Shown here: one piece after another, positions 16,079 through 27,243 of the stretch
How the letters are laid out: each line of letters starts with the position of its first letter
Position numbering within the stretch: the first letter of the stretch is position 1
Origin: Aestuariivita sp.
GTDB taxonomy: Bacteria > Pseudomonadota > Alphaproteobacteria > Rhodobacterales > Rhodobacteraceae
Length of the DNA stretch: 59,977 nt
Assembly (NCBI RefSeq): GCF_021404545.1
Contig: NZ_JAAWWD010000046.1
Coordinates: 1-59,977, forward strand
Reading direction: 5' to 3'
Program-made: the position numbers and the translations under genes
The notes under the pieces: generated by a model
The model's database searches: none
What the model was told of the DNA's origin: nothing
Seen by the model: only the letters and a program-made list of their open reading frames with translations

Positions 16079-19000
16079 CTAGATTTCCTCAACGTCGAGA
16101 ATACCGGTCAGGCTCTTGAGTGCGGCCTTGATCTGCGGGCTGACTGGAAACTCCGTCCCAAGGTCGATCTCAACCTCGCCAGGCAAGCCCGGATCTAGCA
16201 GGCAAAGCTGCACCGATCCACGCGCCGCCCGTTTGGCGGCCTCCTGCGCCCCTTCCAGAACACCAGCGACACGGGCAACGGCCCCAGTATCCTCCACCCA
16301 GATTTTCAGACCCGCCGCCCCCGCATCGGCCACCGCCACATCCACCGGAGCCACAGACCGGCCCAGGAGTTTGAGCTGATCGGCCTCCATCGTCGCCTCT
16401 ACCGTCACCACCACTTTCGCGCCGGTATCGAGATGTTCGCGTGCAGCCTCCAGCGCTTCGGAAAACAGCGTGACCTCGAATGCGCCGGTCGGGTCGGACA
16501 TCTGGCAGAACGCGAAACGGTTGCCGCGCGCCGACTTGCGCTCCTGGCGCCCGGCGACAACGCCCGCCATTTTGGCCAAATGGGGCGCGCGTTCGGATTT
16601 GGCCGTAACCTCCTCCAGCGTCATGATGCCCTTGCGTTTGAGGGCCCCCATGTAATCATCCAGCGGATGGCCCGAGAGATAAAAGCCCACGGCCTTGAAC
16701 TCTTCGTTTAACCGCTCGGCGGGCAACCAATCGGTCACCGGGCTCAGACGCGGTTCGGGCAGATCGGCACCCGCCTCGCCAAAGAGCGAGACCTGGTTGG
16801 AAGCCTTCTGCTCAAAGATCGCCGCCGAATAGCCTACAAGCGCATCCAGGCTGTCAAAGACGCGTCTCCGGTTGGGGTCGAGCTGATCGAAGGCCCCAGC
16901 CCGCGCCATCATCTCAAGCGGTCGCTTGCCCACGCGTTTGAGATCCACCCGGCGCGCCAGATCAAACAGAGTGGCAAACGGACGGTCGCCGCGCGCCTCG
17001 ACCACCAGACGCATCGCGTCCAGCCCAACATTCTTCAGCGCTCCCAGCCCATAGAGCAACTTCCCACCCGAGACATCAAACCCGGACTGCGAGCGGTTCA
17101 CACAAGGCGGCACCCAGGGCAGGCCCAGGCCTTTTTTGACCTCTTCGAAATACACCGCCAGCTTGTCGGTCAGATGAATATCGCAATTCATCACCCCGGC
17201 CATGAACTCAACCGGGTGGTTCGCCTTGAGCCAGGCGGTCTGATAACTGACCACCGCATAGGCTGCGGCGTGCGATTTATTGAATCCGTAATTGGCGAAT
17301 TTATCAAGGAGGTTCCAAACCTCCATGGCTTTTTCCTTGTCAACGCCATTCTCAGCCGCACCGGCCAGGAATTTCGGGCGTTCGGCGTCCATCGCCTCCT
17401 GGATTTTCTTGCCCATCGCACGGCGCAACAGATCGGCACCGCCCAGGGAATACCCCGCCATTTCCTGCGCGATCTGCATCACCTGTTCCTGATAGACGAT
17501 GATGCCTTGGGTCTCATCAAGGATATGGTCGATGGTGGGATGCAGGTTCTCGCGCATGCGCAGGCCGTTCTTGACCTCGCAATAGGTCGGGATGTTCTCC
17601 ATCGGGCCGGGACGGTAGAGCGCCACGAGCGCCACGATATCCTCGATACAGGTGGGTTTCATCCGTTTCAGGGCATCCATCATGCCCGAACTTTCCACCT
17701 GGAACACGGCAACCGTCTTGGCCGCGGAGTAAAGCTTGTAGGATCCCTCGTCATCCAGCGGGATCGCGTTGATGTCATCCTCGGTGCCGGGCGCGGGATC
17801 ATAAAGCTCGGTTCCGTCGGCGGCGATATGCAGATGACGCCCCGAGCCGAGGATCAGATCGACCGCGTTCTGGATCACGGTCAGGGTTTTCAGCCCCAGA
17901 AAGTCGAATTTCACCAGCCCCGCCTGTTCGACCCATTTCATGTTGAACTGAGTTGCGGGCATGTCAGAGCGCGGATCCTGATAAAGCGGCACCAGCGCAT
18001 CAAGCGGCCGGTCCCCGATCACCACGCCGGCGGCATGGGTGGAGGCGTTCCTCAGCAATCCCTCGACCTGTTGCCCATAGGTCAAAAGACGGTCCACGAC
18101 CTCTTCTTGGCGCGCGGCATCGCGCAGACGCGGCTCGTCCTTGAGCGCTTTTTCGATAGAGACCGGCTTGACCCCCTCGACCGGGATCATCTTGGACAGC
18201 CGGTCGACCTGACCATAGGGCATCTGCAAAACGCGCCCCACATCGCGCACGGCAGCTTTCGACAAAAGCGCACCAAAGGTGATGATCTGTCCAACCTTGT
18301 CGCGGCCGTATTTCTCCTGCACGTACTGGATCACCTCTTCGCGCCGATCCATGCAGAAATCGATGTCGAAATCGGGCATCGATACCCGTTCAGGGTTCAA
18401 GAACCGCTCAAACAGCAGTGAGTATCTCAGCGGATCCAGATCTGTGATTGTCAGCGCATAAGCCACCAGTGAGCCCGCACCGGAGCCGCGCCCGGGTCCC
18501 ACCGGGATATGCTTTTCCTTGGCCCATTTGATGAAATCAGCCACGATCAGGAAATAGCCGGGAAAGCCCATCCCCTCGATAATGCCCAGCTCGAATTCCA
18601 GCCGTTCCTCGTATTCCGCCACCGAAGCCGCGTGTGGAATGACAGCCAGACGGTCGGCCAACCCCTGCTTGGACTGGCGGCGCAGCTCCTCGATCTCGTT
18701 ATCGGCGAATTTCGGCAGGATCGGGTCGCGGCGATACGCCATGAAGGCGCAGCGGCGCGCAATTTCCACAGTGTTCTCAATCGCCTCGGGGAGATCGGCG
18801 AACAGAACGCTCATCTCCTGCGGGGTCTTGAAATAATGCTGCGGCGTCAGCTTGCGGCGCGGATCCTGCTGATCGACATAGGCGCCCTCAGCGATGCAGA
18901 TCAGCGCGTCATGGGCCTCGTACATCTCGGTTTTCGGGAAGTAGACATCATTGGTCGCAACCAAGGGTAACTCCTTGGCATAGGCCATCTCGATCAGCCC

Positions 19001-19582
19001 GCGTTCGGTCAGGCGTTCGGCCTCCGGTGGCGCGCCATCCTCACCGGGGTGGCGTTGCAGTTCGACATAGAGACGCGATGGAAACGCGCGTGCAAGCCGA
19101 TCCATCAGCGCCTCCGCCGCAGGACGCTGACCGGTCTGCAACAGCATCCCGACCGGGCCTCCGGGTCCGCCCGTCAGGCAGATCAGACCGCCCGCATGTC
19201 TTTCCAGTTCCTCCAGTGTAACCTGTGGCAACTGACCCGCCTTGTCGATGTAAAGACAGGAGTTCAGCTTCATCAGGTTCTCATATCCGGTCTCGGACTG
19301 CGCGAGCAGAACCAAGGGCGCGGGATCGCGCAGCTTGCCGCCCGGATCGGCGGGCAAATAGGCCAGATCGACCTGACATCCGATAATCGGCTGGATGCCC
19401 GCACCGGCGGCCGCGACCGAAAACTCAAGCGCCGCGAACATATTGTTGGTGTCAGTCAACGCCACCGCCGGCATCTCTGCCGCGCGGCAGAGATCGGGGA
19501 GTTTTTTCAGGCGCACCGCCCCTTCGAGAAGGGAGTATTCGGAATGCACGCGAAGGTGAATGAATCGGGGGGAACTGTTCAT
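16079..19582 (-). CDS. dnaE: DNA polymerase III subunit alpha
   Basis: The 1167-residue replicative polymerase. The N-terminal PHP domain starts with FIHLRVHSEYSLLEGA. The polymerase catalytic motif PDFDIDFCMDRR carries the metal-binding aspartates, with PGRGSGAGSLVAYAL just before. GPMENIPTY, a helix-hairpin-helix region and the C-terminal OB fold (KMAGVVAGRQERKS) follow. ATG at 19582 is chosen over TTG at 19600 as it leaves a normal family start. Length is usual for Rhodobacterales DnaE1. It is convergent with slyX. Confidence 0.97.
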   Translation of the reverse strand: MNSSPRFIHLRVHSEYSLLEGAVRLKKLPDLCRAAEMPAVALTDTNNMFAALEFSVAAAGAGIQPIIGCQVDLAYLPADPGGKLRDPAPLVLLAQSETGYENLMKLNSCLYIDKAGQLPQVTLEELERHAGGLICLTGGPGGPVGMLLQTGQRPAAEALMDRLARAFPSRLYVELQRHPGEDGAPPEAERLTERGLIEMAYAKELPLVATNDVYFPKTEMYEAHDALICIAEGAYVDQQDPRRKLTPQHYFKTPQEMSVLFADLPEAIENTVEIARRCAFMAYRRDPILPKFADNEIEELRRQSKQGLADRLAVIPHAASVAEYEERLEFELGIIEGMGFPGYFLIVADFIKWAKEKHIPVGPGRGSGAGSLVAYALTITDLDPLRYSLLFERFLNPERVSMPDFDIDFCMDRREEVIQYVQEKYGRDKVGQIITFGALLSKAAVRDVGRVLQMPYGQVDRLSKMIPVEGVKPVSIEKALKDEPRLRDAARQEEVVDRLLTYGQQVEGLLRNASTHAAGVVIGDRPLDALVPLYQDPRSDMPATQFNMKWVEQAGLVKFDFLGLKTLTVIQNAVDLILGSGRHLHIAADGTELYDPAPGTEDDINAIPLDDEGSYKLYSAAKTVAVFQVESSGMMDALKRMKPTCIEDIVALVALYRPGPMENIPTYCEVKNGLRMRENLHPTIDHILDETQGIIVYQEQVMQIAQEMAGYSLGGADLLRRAMGKKIQEAMDAERPKFLAGAAENGVDKEKAMEVWNLLDKFANYGFNKSHAAAYAVVSYQTAWLKANHPVEFMAGVMNCDIHLTDKLAVYFEEVKKGLGLPWVPPCVNRSQSGFDVSGGKLLYGLGALKNVGLDAMRLVVEARGDRPFATLFDLARRVDLKRVGKRPLEMMARAGAFDQLDPNRRRVFDSLDALVGYSAAIFEQKASNQVSLFGEAGADLPEPRLSPVTDWLPAERLNEEFKAVGFYLSGHPLDDYMGALKRKGIMTLEEVTAKSERAPHLAKMAGVVAGRQERKSARGNRFAFCQMSDPTGAFEVTLFSEALEAAREHLDTGAKVVVTVEATMEADQLKLLGRSVAPVDVAVADAGAAGLKIWVEDTGAVARVAGVLEGAQEAAKRAARGSVQLCLLDPGLPGEVEIDLGTEFPVSPQIKAALKSLTGILDVEEI

Positions 19583-19971
19583 GCGCGCGAAGTTAGGCAA
19601 CCGCGGCCTCAGGGGCCAGTCCCAACCTCACGCAGATCGTGGCGTCAAAACATGTCGGCTCGCACCACCTGCGTGCCGCTAGCCGCTGCTTTTGCGCACA
19701 TCCGATTATCTTGGGAATTTTGAAGCTGATTCCCCGATTTTCAAACTGGATTTGAGCCAGTCCCTTGCAACATCACGGCTTTTCGCTGTTTGGCAGATGC
19801 AGAAAAAGCAGGCGTTTAGCCTGATCCGCCGGTCAGACATGTAACTTTGTCTTGCCAGATCAAGAGCCTGCTCCCTAACCTTTGCAGGCTTTGGGACATG
19901 GCCCGCGCTCTCTACGTCGCATCGAGACGTGCAAACTGGGCCAAAATGGTAACGCGACAGGTCTGTCACAG
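19583..19971. other. Intergenic region between dnaE and xdhA
   Basis: 389 bp between divergent dnaE and xdhA. The part around 19700-19760 is AT-richer than its surroundings and probably holds both promoters. I see no RNA gene, convincing small gene or clear palindrome. The xdhA frame stays open back to 19882, but that extension has no homology-like features. Confidence 0.5.
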
Positions 19972-21333
19972 ATGGAGATCACGTTTGTTGTAAACGCAGA
20001 GGTCGTTTGCCTCACCGAACCGGACCCGACACTGACCCTTCTGGAGTGGCTGCGTGAGGGGCGTGGACTGACCGGCACCAAGGAAGGGTGCAACGAGGGC
20101 GATTGTGGCGCCTGCACGGTGATCGTAACCGATGAACATGGCGCGCGGACGCTGAATGCCTGCATCCTGTTTCTGCCGCAACTGCATGGCAAGGCCGTGC
20201 GCACGGTCGAGGGGATCGCCGGGCCGGACGGTGTGCTGCATCCCGTCCAGCGGGCAATGATCGACCATCACGGCAGCCAGTGCGGATATTGCACACCCGG
20301 GTTCATAACCTCGATGACCTGCGCCCATCTGAATGGCGAAACCCGTTTTGACGACGCGCTGGCGGGCAACCTCTGCCGGTGCACAGGCTATGCGCCCATC
20401 CTGCGCGCCGCTCAGGCAGCGGCGGTGGAACCGGTGCCTGACTGGATGCATGATGCGGTGCCGGAGGTCGGCGCGGGTGGTACGGCTCTCCCGCAATCAA
20501 GCGATGATCTGGCCGCGTGGTACATGGCCCATCCCGAGGGCACGCTTGTGGGCGGGGCCACCGATGTGGGTCTTTGGGTGACCAAAGGGCTGCGCGACCT
20601 GGGCCCGGTCGCGTTCCTGAACGGGTGCATTGATTTACAGCGGATGGACCGGACGGAGGGCGGTCTGCGCATTGGGGCCGCAGTCACAATGGATCGTGTA
20701 CATGCCGCGATGGAAGAACAGCACCCCGCCTATGCCGAGATGATCCGCCGTTATGGCTCGGCCCAGGTGCGAAATGCCGCCACCATCGGCGGTAACATCG
20801 CCAATGGCTCGCCCATCGGGGACAACCCGCCACCGCTGATCGCCCTGGGCGCCCGGCTGCACCTGCGCAAGGGCGACGCGCGCCGCGACATCGCGCTTGA
20901 GGATTTCTTTATCGACTATGGCAAACAGGACCGCGCGCCGGGCGAGTTCGTCGAGGCGGTCAGCATCCCCGATCAGCCCGACCGGCTGCGGGTCTACAAG
21001 CTGTCGAAACGGTTCGATCAGGACATCTCGGCGGTGTGCGGCGCGTTCAACATCACCACCCGGAACGGCATGGTGCAACAGGCGCGCATCGCCTTTGGAG
21101 GAATGGCCGGGATACCCAAGCGCGCGCGCGCCGTCGAGGCGGCCTTGATGGGCCAGCCCTGGACCCAAGAAACCGTGCGGCGGGCTCAGGCCGCCTTCGA
21201 GGCCGATTTTACGCCGCTCACGGATATGCGCGCCTCGGCGGCCTATCGGCTGGAGAGCGCGCGCGCCATGCTGCGCCGCGCCTGGCTGGAGGATCAGGGC
21301 GCAGCGATTTCGGTGCTGGAGGTGGGGCCATGA
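19972..21333 (+). CDS. xdhA: Xanthine dehydrogenase small subunit (FeS/FAD)
   Basis: A 453-residue subunit of the cytoplasmic molybdenum hydroxylase that oxidises hypoxanthine and xanthine to urate. The plant-type 2Fe-2S domain has CNEGDCGAC (Cys 40, 45, 48), and the second 2Fe-2S domain has QCGYCTPGF and CRCTGY. An FAD-binding domain ([15 protein letters not shown] and [17 protein letters not shown]) and a C-terminal CO-dehydrogenase-flavoprotein-type domain follow. ATG at 19972 begins the beta-strand [10 protein letters not shown]; the upstream 30 codons look non-coding. It overlaps xdhB by 4 bp. Confidence 0.96.
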   Translation: MEITFVVNAEVVCLTEPDPTLTLLEWLREGRGLTGTKEGCNEGDCGACTVIVTDEHGARTLNACILFLPQLHGKAVRTVEGIAGPDGVLHPVQRAMIDHHGSQCGYCTPGFITSMTCAHLNGETRFDDALAGNLCRCTGYAPILRAAQAAAVEPVPDWMHDAVPEVGAGGTALPQSSDDLAAWYMAHPEGTLVGGATDVGLWVTKGLRDLGPVAFLNGCIDLQRMDRTEGGLRIGAAVTMDRVHAAMEEQHPAYAEMIRRYGSAQVRNAATIGGNIANGSPIGDNPPPLIALGARLHLRKGDARRDIALEDFFIDYGKQDRAPGEFVEAVSIPDQPDRLRVYKLSKRFDQDISAVCGAFNITTRNGMVQQARIAFGGMAGIPKRARAVEAALMGQPWTQETVRRAQAAFEADFTPLTDMRASAAYRLESARAMLRRAWLEDQGAAISVLEVGP

Positions 21334-23624
21334 GCATCGCCAAGCCGCTGCCCCATGATGCGGCGGCCCTGCATGTGACCGGGGCGGCGCGCTATGTCGA
21401 TGATATCCCAGCACCCACAGGCACGCTGCATCTGGCCTTTGGCCTCTCGGATGTCGCCCGCGGCCGGATCGAAGTCATGGATCTGGACGCGGTCCGCACG
21501 GCCCCCGATGTGGTGGCCGTGCTGACGGCGGGCGATCTGGAGTTTGACGCCGATACCTCGCCGTCAAACCATGATGAGCCGCTGCTCGCCACAGAAGAGG
21601 TGTATTACGCGGGTCAGCCTCTGTTTCTGGTGATCGCCCGCAGCCATCTGGCCGCGCGCAAGGCTGCACGGCTGGGCTGCGTGACGATCACCGAAACCGA
21701 ACCGATCCTGACCATCGAACAGGCGCTGGAGGCCGACAGCCGGTTTGAGGATGGCCCGCGCATCTATGAAAAGGGTGCGACGGACGCAGCGCTGGCCGCG
21801 GCACCCAACCGCCTGCAAGGCCGGATCGAGATCGGCGGTCAGGAGCATTTCTATCTCGAGGGCCAGGCGGCCATGGTCTGGCCGCAGGAGGGCGGCGATT
21901 GCCATGTTTTTTCCTCGACCCAGCACCCGACCGAGATCCAGCACAAGGTGGCCCACGCCATCGGCCAGCCCATGCATGCCGTCCGGGTCGAGACGCGGCG
22001 CATGGGCGGCGGCTTTGGCGGCAAGGAAAGCCAGGGCAATGCGCTGGCCATCGCCTGTGCGGTGGCCGCGCGCCTGACCGGCAAGCCCTGCAAGATGCGC
22101 TATGACCGGGATGACGATATGATCATTACCGGCAAACGCCATGATTTCCGCATCGATTACGATGTGGGCTATGACGATGCGGGCCGCGTCTTGGCCGTGT
22201 CGTTCCGGCATTACACGCGCTGCGGCTGGTCGATGGACCTGTCGCTGCCGGTGGCCGACCGCGCCATGCTGCATGCCGACAACGCCTATGACATCGCCCA
22301 TATGCGCATCGAAAGCCACCGCCTGCGCACCAATATGTGCAGCGCCACGGCCTTTCGCGGCTTTGGCGGACCGCAGGGCATGCTGGGGATCGAACGGGTG
22401 ATGGATCACGTCGCCCATGCCAGCGGTATTGACCCGGTGGCACTGCGGCGGCGCAACTATTACCCGTCGGCCCGCGCCGTGGCCGACGGGCAAAGCCCCG
22501 GGATCACGCCCTACAACATGAAAGTGACCGATTTCGAGCTGCATGAGCTGACCGAGCAGCTTTTGCAGAGGGCCGATTACGCGGCGCGCAAACAGACGAT
22601 TGCCGATTGGAATGCGCAAAATCCGGTGATCAAGAAAGGCATCGGATTCAGCCCAGTTAAGTTCGGGATCTCGTTCACGCTGACCCATCTCAATCAGGCG
22701 GGCGCGCTGGTACATGTCTATCAGGACGGTTCGGTCCATCTCAATCACGGCGGGACAGAGATGGGACAGGGTCTTTTCCAGAAGGTGGCGCAGGTGGCCG
22801 CGGCGCGGTTCGGTCTCCCGCTGGAGCGCATCAGGATCACCGCGACAGATACCGGCAAGGTGCCCAACACCTCGGCCACCGCCGCCTCATCAGGCAGCGA
22901 TCTGAACGGGATGGCGGTCAAGGCCGCCTGCGACACCATCTGCGACCGGATCGCAGCCCACCTGGCGGAACGACATCAGACTGCGGTCGATGCGGTGCGT
23001 TTTGAGGGCGGTCAGGTCCATGTGGGCGATCATGCGATATCCTTTGCGCAAGCCGCGCAATCGGCCTGGATGGCGCGCGTGTCGCTCTCGGCGGCGGGGT
23101 TTTACAAAACCCCGTCGCTGGAGTGGGACCGGATCCGGGGCACGGGCCGTCCGTTTTTCTATTTCGCCTATGGCGCCGCCCTGACCGAAGTGGCGGTCGA
23201 TACACTGACCGGAGAAAACCGCATTCTGCGCACCGACATCCTGCATGATGCGGGCGCCTCTCTGAACCCCGCGATCGATCTGGGTCAGATCGAAGGCGGC
23301 TATGTGCAGGGCGCGGGCTGGCTGACCACCGAGGAACTGGTGTGGGACGATGCGGGCCGGTTACGCACCCATGCCCCCTCAACCTACAAGATCCCGGCCT
23401 GTTCGGATCGCCCGGATGTCTTTAACGTGGCCCTCTGGGACGCCCAGAACCGCGAAGAGACGATCTATCGCTCAAAGGCGGTGGGAGAGCCGCCCCTCAT
23501 GCTGGGGATATCTGCTCTGCTGGCGCTGAGCGACGCGGTGGCGGCTTGTGGTAACCGTTATCCATCGCTAGATGCGCCCGCGACGGCCGAACGGATCTGG
23601 GCCACTTTGGAGACCATGACATGA
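21330..23624 (+). CDS. xdhB: Xanthine dehydrogenase large subunit (molybdopterin)
   Basis: This 764-residue catalytic subunit has the molybdopterin-binding motif [20 protein letters not shown], and the catalytic Glu in KAVGEPPLM near the C-terminus. The N-terminus carries the aldehyde-oxidase a/b hammerhead domain ([15 protein letters not shown]). ATG at 21330 overlaps the xdhA TGA, and xdhC starts within its own stop. The frame runs open well upstream inside xdhA, but that part is not xdhB. Confidence 0.96.
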   Translation: MSIAKPLPHDAAALHVTGAARYVDDIPAPTGTLHLAFGLSDVARGRIEVMDLDAVRTAPDVVAVLTAGDLEFDADTSPSNHDEPLLATEEVYYAGQPLFLVIARSHLAARKAARLGCVTITETEPILTIEQALEADSRFEDGPRIYEKGATDAALAAAPNRLQGRIEIGGQEHFYLEGQAAMVWPQEGGDCHVFSSTQHPTEIQHKVAHAIGQPMHAVRVETRRMGGGFGGKESQGNALAIACAVAARLTGKPCKMRYDRDDDMIITGKRHDFRIDYDVGYDDAGRVLAVSFRHYTRCGWSMDLSLPVADRAMLHADNAYDIAHMRIESHRLRTNMCSATAFRGFGGPQGMLGIERVMDHVAHASGIDPVALRRRNYYPSARAVADGQSPGITPYNMKVTDFELHELTEQLLQRADYAARKQTIADWNAQNPVIKKGIGFSPVKFGISFTLTHLNQAGALVHVYQDGSVHLNHGGTEMGQGLFQKVAQVAAARFGLPLERIRITATDTGKVPNTSATAASSGSDLNGMAVKAACDTICDRIAAHLAERHQTAVDAVRFEGGQVHVGDHAISFAQAAQSAWMARVSLSAAGFYKTPSLEWDRIRGTGRPFFYFAYGAALTEVAVDTLTGENRILRTDILHDAGASLNPAIDLGQIEGGYVQGAGWLTTEELVWDDAGRLRTHAPSTYKIPACSDRPDVFNVALWDAQNREETIYRSKAVGEPPLMLGISALLALSDAVAACGNRYPSLDAPATAERIWATLETMT

Positions 23625-24571
23625 GCTTCGATCTCAAAGGGTTGCAGAGCGCGGTCAAAGCCCATGGCCGCGTCGTGCGTGTGGTCATCGCCGATCTGGC
23701 CGGATCGTCACCGCGCGGTGTCGGGACCGCAATGCTGGTTTGGGCGGATGGGCAATCGGGCACCATTGGCGGCGGCGCCTTGGAGTTTGAAATGGCCCAG
23801 GCCGCGCGACAGATGCTGGCTGGGGATAAACGCCGTCGCCTGAGCACTCATGCGCTGGGTCCCGATCTGGGCCAGTGTTGTGGGGGCCGCGTCAGCATTT
23901 TATCGGAACGCCATGATGTCAGGACGGTTTCCGAGTTATCCCCCGATCTGATCGTGCGCCCTGCGGCTGGGGATAAGGTGGACATGCCGCTGTCGGCCAA
24001 ACGAGTTCTGGCGCAGGCTCGGGCGCAGGGCGACCGTCCCGTTGCCGCGCTGATTGATGGCTGGATGATTGAACCGGTCTTACAGCCCAGCCGTCATATC
24101 TGGATCTGGGGGGCAGGCCATGTGGGCCGCGCCCTCGTCGATGTGCTGGCCCCGTTGCCGGATCTGGACCTGACCTGGATCGACACGGTGTCCGACCGGT
24201 TCCCGACCCGCATTCCATCGCAGATCACAGTTGTCTCGCAGAAAGCCCCGGGTGATCTGGCCCCGCATGCGCCCTGCACCGCAGAGCACTATATTCTGAC
24301 CTATTCCCACGCGCTGGATCTGGAGCTGTGCCACCAGGTTCTCAGCCGCGGCTTTGCCTATGCCGGGCTGATCGGATCGGCCACCAAATGGGCGCGCTTT
24401 CGCAAGAGGTTGTCCGAGCTGGGCCACAGCCCCGATCAGATTGCCCGCATCACCTGCCCCATCGGCGATCCCGCCCTGGGCAAGCACCCCGCCCAGATCG
24501 CCATCGGTGTGGCGCACGAGCTGCTGATGCGCGACAGATACCAAAGCGAGACAAAGGATAGGCGGGCATGA
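23621..24571 (+). CDS. xdhC: Xanthine dehydrogenase accessory protein
   Basis: A 316-residue chaperone that binds molybdenum cofactor and delivers its sulfurated form to the large subunit. The XdhC/CoxI N-terminal region has GSSPRGVGTAMLV and GTIGGGALE, followed by CCGGRV. A Rossmann fold in the second half has WGAGHVGRALVD and GLIGSATKW. It overlaps xdhB and the following ABC ATPase by 4 bp each, so maturation and purine transport are co-translated with the enzyme. Confidence 0.94.
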   Translation: MSFDLKGLQSAVKAHGRVVRVVIADLAGSSPRGVGTAMLVWADGQSGTIGGGALEFEMAQAARQMLAGDKRRRLSTHALGPDLGQCCGGRVSILSERHDVRTVSELSPDLIVRPAAGDKVDMPLSAKRVLAQARAQGDRPVAALIDGWMIEPVLQPSRHIWIWGAGHVGRALVDVLAPLPDLDLTWIDTVSDRFPTRIPSQITVVSQKAPGDLAPHAPCTAEHYILTYSHALDLELCHQVLSRGFAYAGLIGSATKWARFRKRLSELGHSPDQIARITCPIGDPALGKHPAQIAIGVAHELLMRDRYQSETKDRRA

Positions 24572-26085
24572 CCGAGACGCTTTTGTCCATCCAAGGGCTG
24601 ACCAAGGCCTATCCGGGGGTTGTCGCCAATGACGATGTCTCCTTCGATATCGGTGTGGGCGAGGTGCACGCGCTCTTGGGTGAGAACGGCGCGGGCAAAT
24701 CCACCTTGGTCAAAATGATTTACGGGCTGGTGAAACCCGACAGCGGCACGATGTCCCTGCGCGGTGCGGGGTTTGCCCCTCCTGAACCTCGGTCGGCCCG
24801 CGCCGACGGGATCGCGATGGTGTTTCAGCACTTTTCGCTGTTTGACGCGCTGAATGTGGCCGAAAACATCGCCCTGGGCATGGAAAACCCACCGCCCATG
24901 CGGGATTTGGCGCGCCGCATCCGCGAGGTGTCCGAAACCTATGGGCTGCCCCTCGATCCCTTCCGCGTGGTGGGCGATCTCTCGGCAGGAGAACGGCAGC
25001 GGGTGGAGATCATTCGCTGTCTGCTTCAGGATCCCAAGCTCTTGATCATGGATGAGCCGACATCCGTTCTGACCCCGCAAGAGGTCGATATCCTGTTTCA
25101 GACCTTGCGCAAGCTGTCCTCCGAGGGGACCGCGATCCTTTACATCTCACACAAGCTCGAAGAGATCCGCAGCTTGTGCGACACCGCCACCATTCTGCGG
25201 CTGGGTCGCGTCGTGGGCACCTGCGTCCCCCGCGAGACCACCGCCCGGGACATGGCCGAGATGATGGTGGGCACCGCGCTGAAAACGCCCGAGCCGCGCA
25301 ATCACGCATTGGGTGAGGTCGCGCTCGATATCACCGGGTTGTCGGTTAATTCTCCTTCTGCCTTTGGCACATCGCTGAAAAACATCCACCTGACCCTACA
25401 AGAAGGCGAGGTGCTGGGCATCGGCGGGGTTGCGGGCAACGGCCAGGATGAGCTGTTGGCCGCCCTGTCGGGCGAGTTGCGCACGGCATCCGACGCGATC
25501 AAGCTGCATGGCCAACCGGTTGGCCATCTGGGTCCGAATCCCCGGCGCAAGCTGGGTCTGCTCGCCGCCCCCGAGGAACGGCTGGGCCATGCCGCCGCGC
25601 CTGATATGAGCCTGACGGAGAACGCCCTCTTGACCGGGTCGGTCCGGAAGCGGCTGGAACGGTCGGGGTTTCTGAAATGGGCGGACACCCGCGCCTTTGC
25701 CGAAAAGATCATCGCCGCCTTCGACGTGCGCACGCCGGGACCTGCCAATGCCGCGCGGTCGCTGTCGGGGGGCAATTTGCAGAAATTCGTGATCGGGAGG
25801 GAGGTACTTCAAGACCCGTCGGTCCTGGTGGTCAACCAGCCCACCTGGGGGGTCGATGCCTCTGCCGCTGCCGCGATCCGGCAGGCGATCCTGGATCTGG
25901 CCGCGCAAGGGGCGGCAGTGCTGGTAATCAGCCAGGACCTTGATGAGCTGATGGAGATCAGTGGCCGGTTCGCGGCCCTCAACGAAGGGCGGCTCTCGGA
26001 CATCCGGCCCACCGCCGATCTGAGCGTGGATCAGATCGGGCTGATGATGGGAGGCGCGCACGGTATGGAGGTGGCCCATGTCTGA
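24568..26085 (+). CDS. BMP-type nucleobase/nucleoside ABC importer ATPase
   Basis: A 505-residue double ATPase. The first half has a complete Walker A (GENGAGKSTLVKM), signature (DLSAGERQR) and Walker B (LLIMDEPTSVL). The second half has the degenerate Walker A GVAGNGQDELLAALSG and signature SLSGGNLQK usual in the ribose/guanosine class. Position directly behind xdhABC points to purine uptake. Overlapping start (ATGA) with xdhC; 75 bp separate it from the first permease gene. Confidence 0.93.
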   Translation: MTETLLSIQGLTKAYPGVVANDDVSFDIGVGEVHALLGENGAGKSTLVKMIYGLVKPDSGTMSLRGAGFAPPEPRSARADGIAMVFQHFSLFDALNVAENIALGMENPPPMRDLARRIREVSETYGLPLDPFRVVGDLSAGERQRVEIIRCLLQDPKLLIMDEPTSVLTPQEVDILFQTLRKLSSEGTAILYISHKLEEIRSLCDTATILRLGRVVGTCVPRETTARDMAEMMVGTALKTPEPRNHALGEVALDITGLSVNSPSAFGTSLKNIHLTLQEGEVLGIGGVAGNGQDELLAALSGELRTASDAIKLHGQPVGHLGPNPRRKLGLLAAPEERLGHAAAPDMSLTENALLTGSVRKRLERSGFLKWADTRAFAEKIIAAFDVRTPGPANAARSLSGGNLQKFVIGREVLQDPSVLVVNQPTWGVDASAAAAIRQAILDLAAQGAAVLVISQDLDELMEISGRFAALNEGRLSDIRPTADLSVDQIGLMMGGAHGMEVAHV

Positions 26086-26160
26086 CGCGCGTTTTGATGT
26101 CGATCCCGCTTGCCGGGTCTCGTTCATCCCGTCCCGGATCAGCCGGGGGGCCTACGCGCC

Positions 26161-27243
26161 ATGATCAGGTTGGAAAAACGCCCGCAGCCTTCGCGGTTCT
26201 GGTCGGCGGCCACGCCGGTGGTGGCGGTTCTGGCGACGATGGTGGCGGGGGGGATCCTCTTTGCCTCGCTGGGCAAGGACCCGGTTGCCGCGATCCTCAC
26301 GATTTTCTGGGAGCCGCTGTTTGGCGAGTTTTCCTTTTTCTACCGCCCGCAGCTTTTGATCAAGGGCGCGCCGCTGATCCTGATTGCGATCGGCCTGTCG
26401 CTGGGGTTTCGGGCCGGTATCTGGAATATCGGCGCCGAGGGGCAATATATCATGGGCGCCGTGGTGGGCGCCGGTGTGGGATTGGCGTTCTACCCGCTTG
26501 AGGCGTGGTACATCTTTCCGCTGATGATACTGGCCGGTGCCTTGGGTGGCTGGGCCTGGGCGATGATCCCTGCGCTTTTGAAGGTGCGCTTTGGCACCAA
26601 CGAGATCCTGGTATCGCTGATGCTGGTTTATGTGGCCGAACAGATCCTGGCCTCCGCCGCGCTGGGGCTTTTGCGCAACCCCGAGGGTTTCGGATTTCCC
26701 GGCTCGCGCAACCTTCAGCAATATGCCAGCGCCCATAATGCCGAGATTATCGCCGGATCGGGCCTGCACTGGGGCGTGCTCACGGCCTTTATCGCGGTGA
26801 TCTTTGCTTATGTGCTGCTCAACCGGCATATGCTGGGCTATCACATCCGCCTGACTGGCGAGGCGCCGCGCGCCGCCCGATTTGCCGGGGTGAACCCGGC
26901 GCGGCTTATCCTGTTTTGTCTGGGCATGTCGGGGGCGCTGGCCGGTCTCGCGGGGCTTTTTGAGGTGGCAGGACCGGCCGGACAGGTGACAATTGACTTC
27001 AACGTGGGCTATGGCTTTACCGCGATTATCGTGGCGTTTCTGGGCAGGTTGCATCCGTTGGGCATCTTGCTGGCCGGGTTCCTGATGGCGCTGACCTATA
27101 TTGGGGGCGAGATCGCGCAAAGCCAACTGGGCCTGCCCGCCGCCGCGATCCAGGTGTTTCAGGGCATGCTCTTGTTCTTTCTGCTGGCGCTGGATCTGCT
27201 GACCAACTACCGCATCCGGCGCACCGGGCGGGAGGCCGCGTGA
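26161..27243 (+). CDS. BMP-type ABC importer permease 1
   Basis: A 360-residue inner-membrane permease of the BPD_transp_2 family. Recognisable segments are GLSLGFRAGIWNIGAEGQYI (near residues 77-96), the conserved FGTNEILVSLMLVYVAEQ, and a C-terminal ALTYIGGEIAQSQLGLP. ATG at 26161 gives the expected short cytoplasmic head MIRLEKRPQPSRFWS; an earlier in-frame start at 26110 is less likely. It forms the transmembrane pore together with the permease at 27635-28555. Confidence 0.93.
   Translation: MIRLEKRPQPSRFWSAATPVVAVLATMVAGGILFASLGKDPVAAILTIFWEPLFGEFSFFYRPQLLIKGAPLILIAIGLSLGFRAGIWNIGAEGQYIMGAVVGAGVGLAFYPLEAWYIFPLMILAGALGGWAWAMIPALLKVRFGTNEILVSLMLVYVAEQILASAALGLLRNPEGFGFPGSRNLQQYASAHNAEIIAGSGLHWGVLTAFIAVIFAYVLLNRHMLGYHIRLTGEAPRAARFAGVNPARLILFCLGMSGALAGLAGLFEVAGPAGQVTIDFNVGYGFTAIIVAFLGRLHPLGILLAGFLMALTYIGGEIAQSQLGLPAAAIQVFQGMLLFFLLALDLLTNYRIRRTGREAA

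Noticed and set aside
17174-18421. 415-codon open frame antisense to dnaE
   Set aside because: Mirror of the dnaE third-position bias; no recognisable domain or ribosome-binding site.
19882-19971. Thirty-codon upstream extension of xdhA
   Set aside because: The conserved ferredoxin-like strand starts at 19972, and the extension lacks any domain or leader character.
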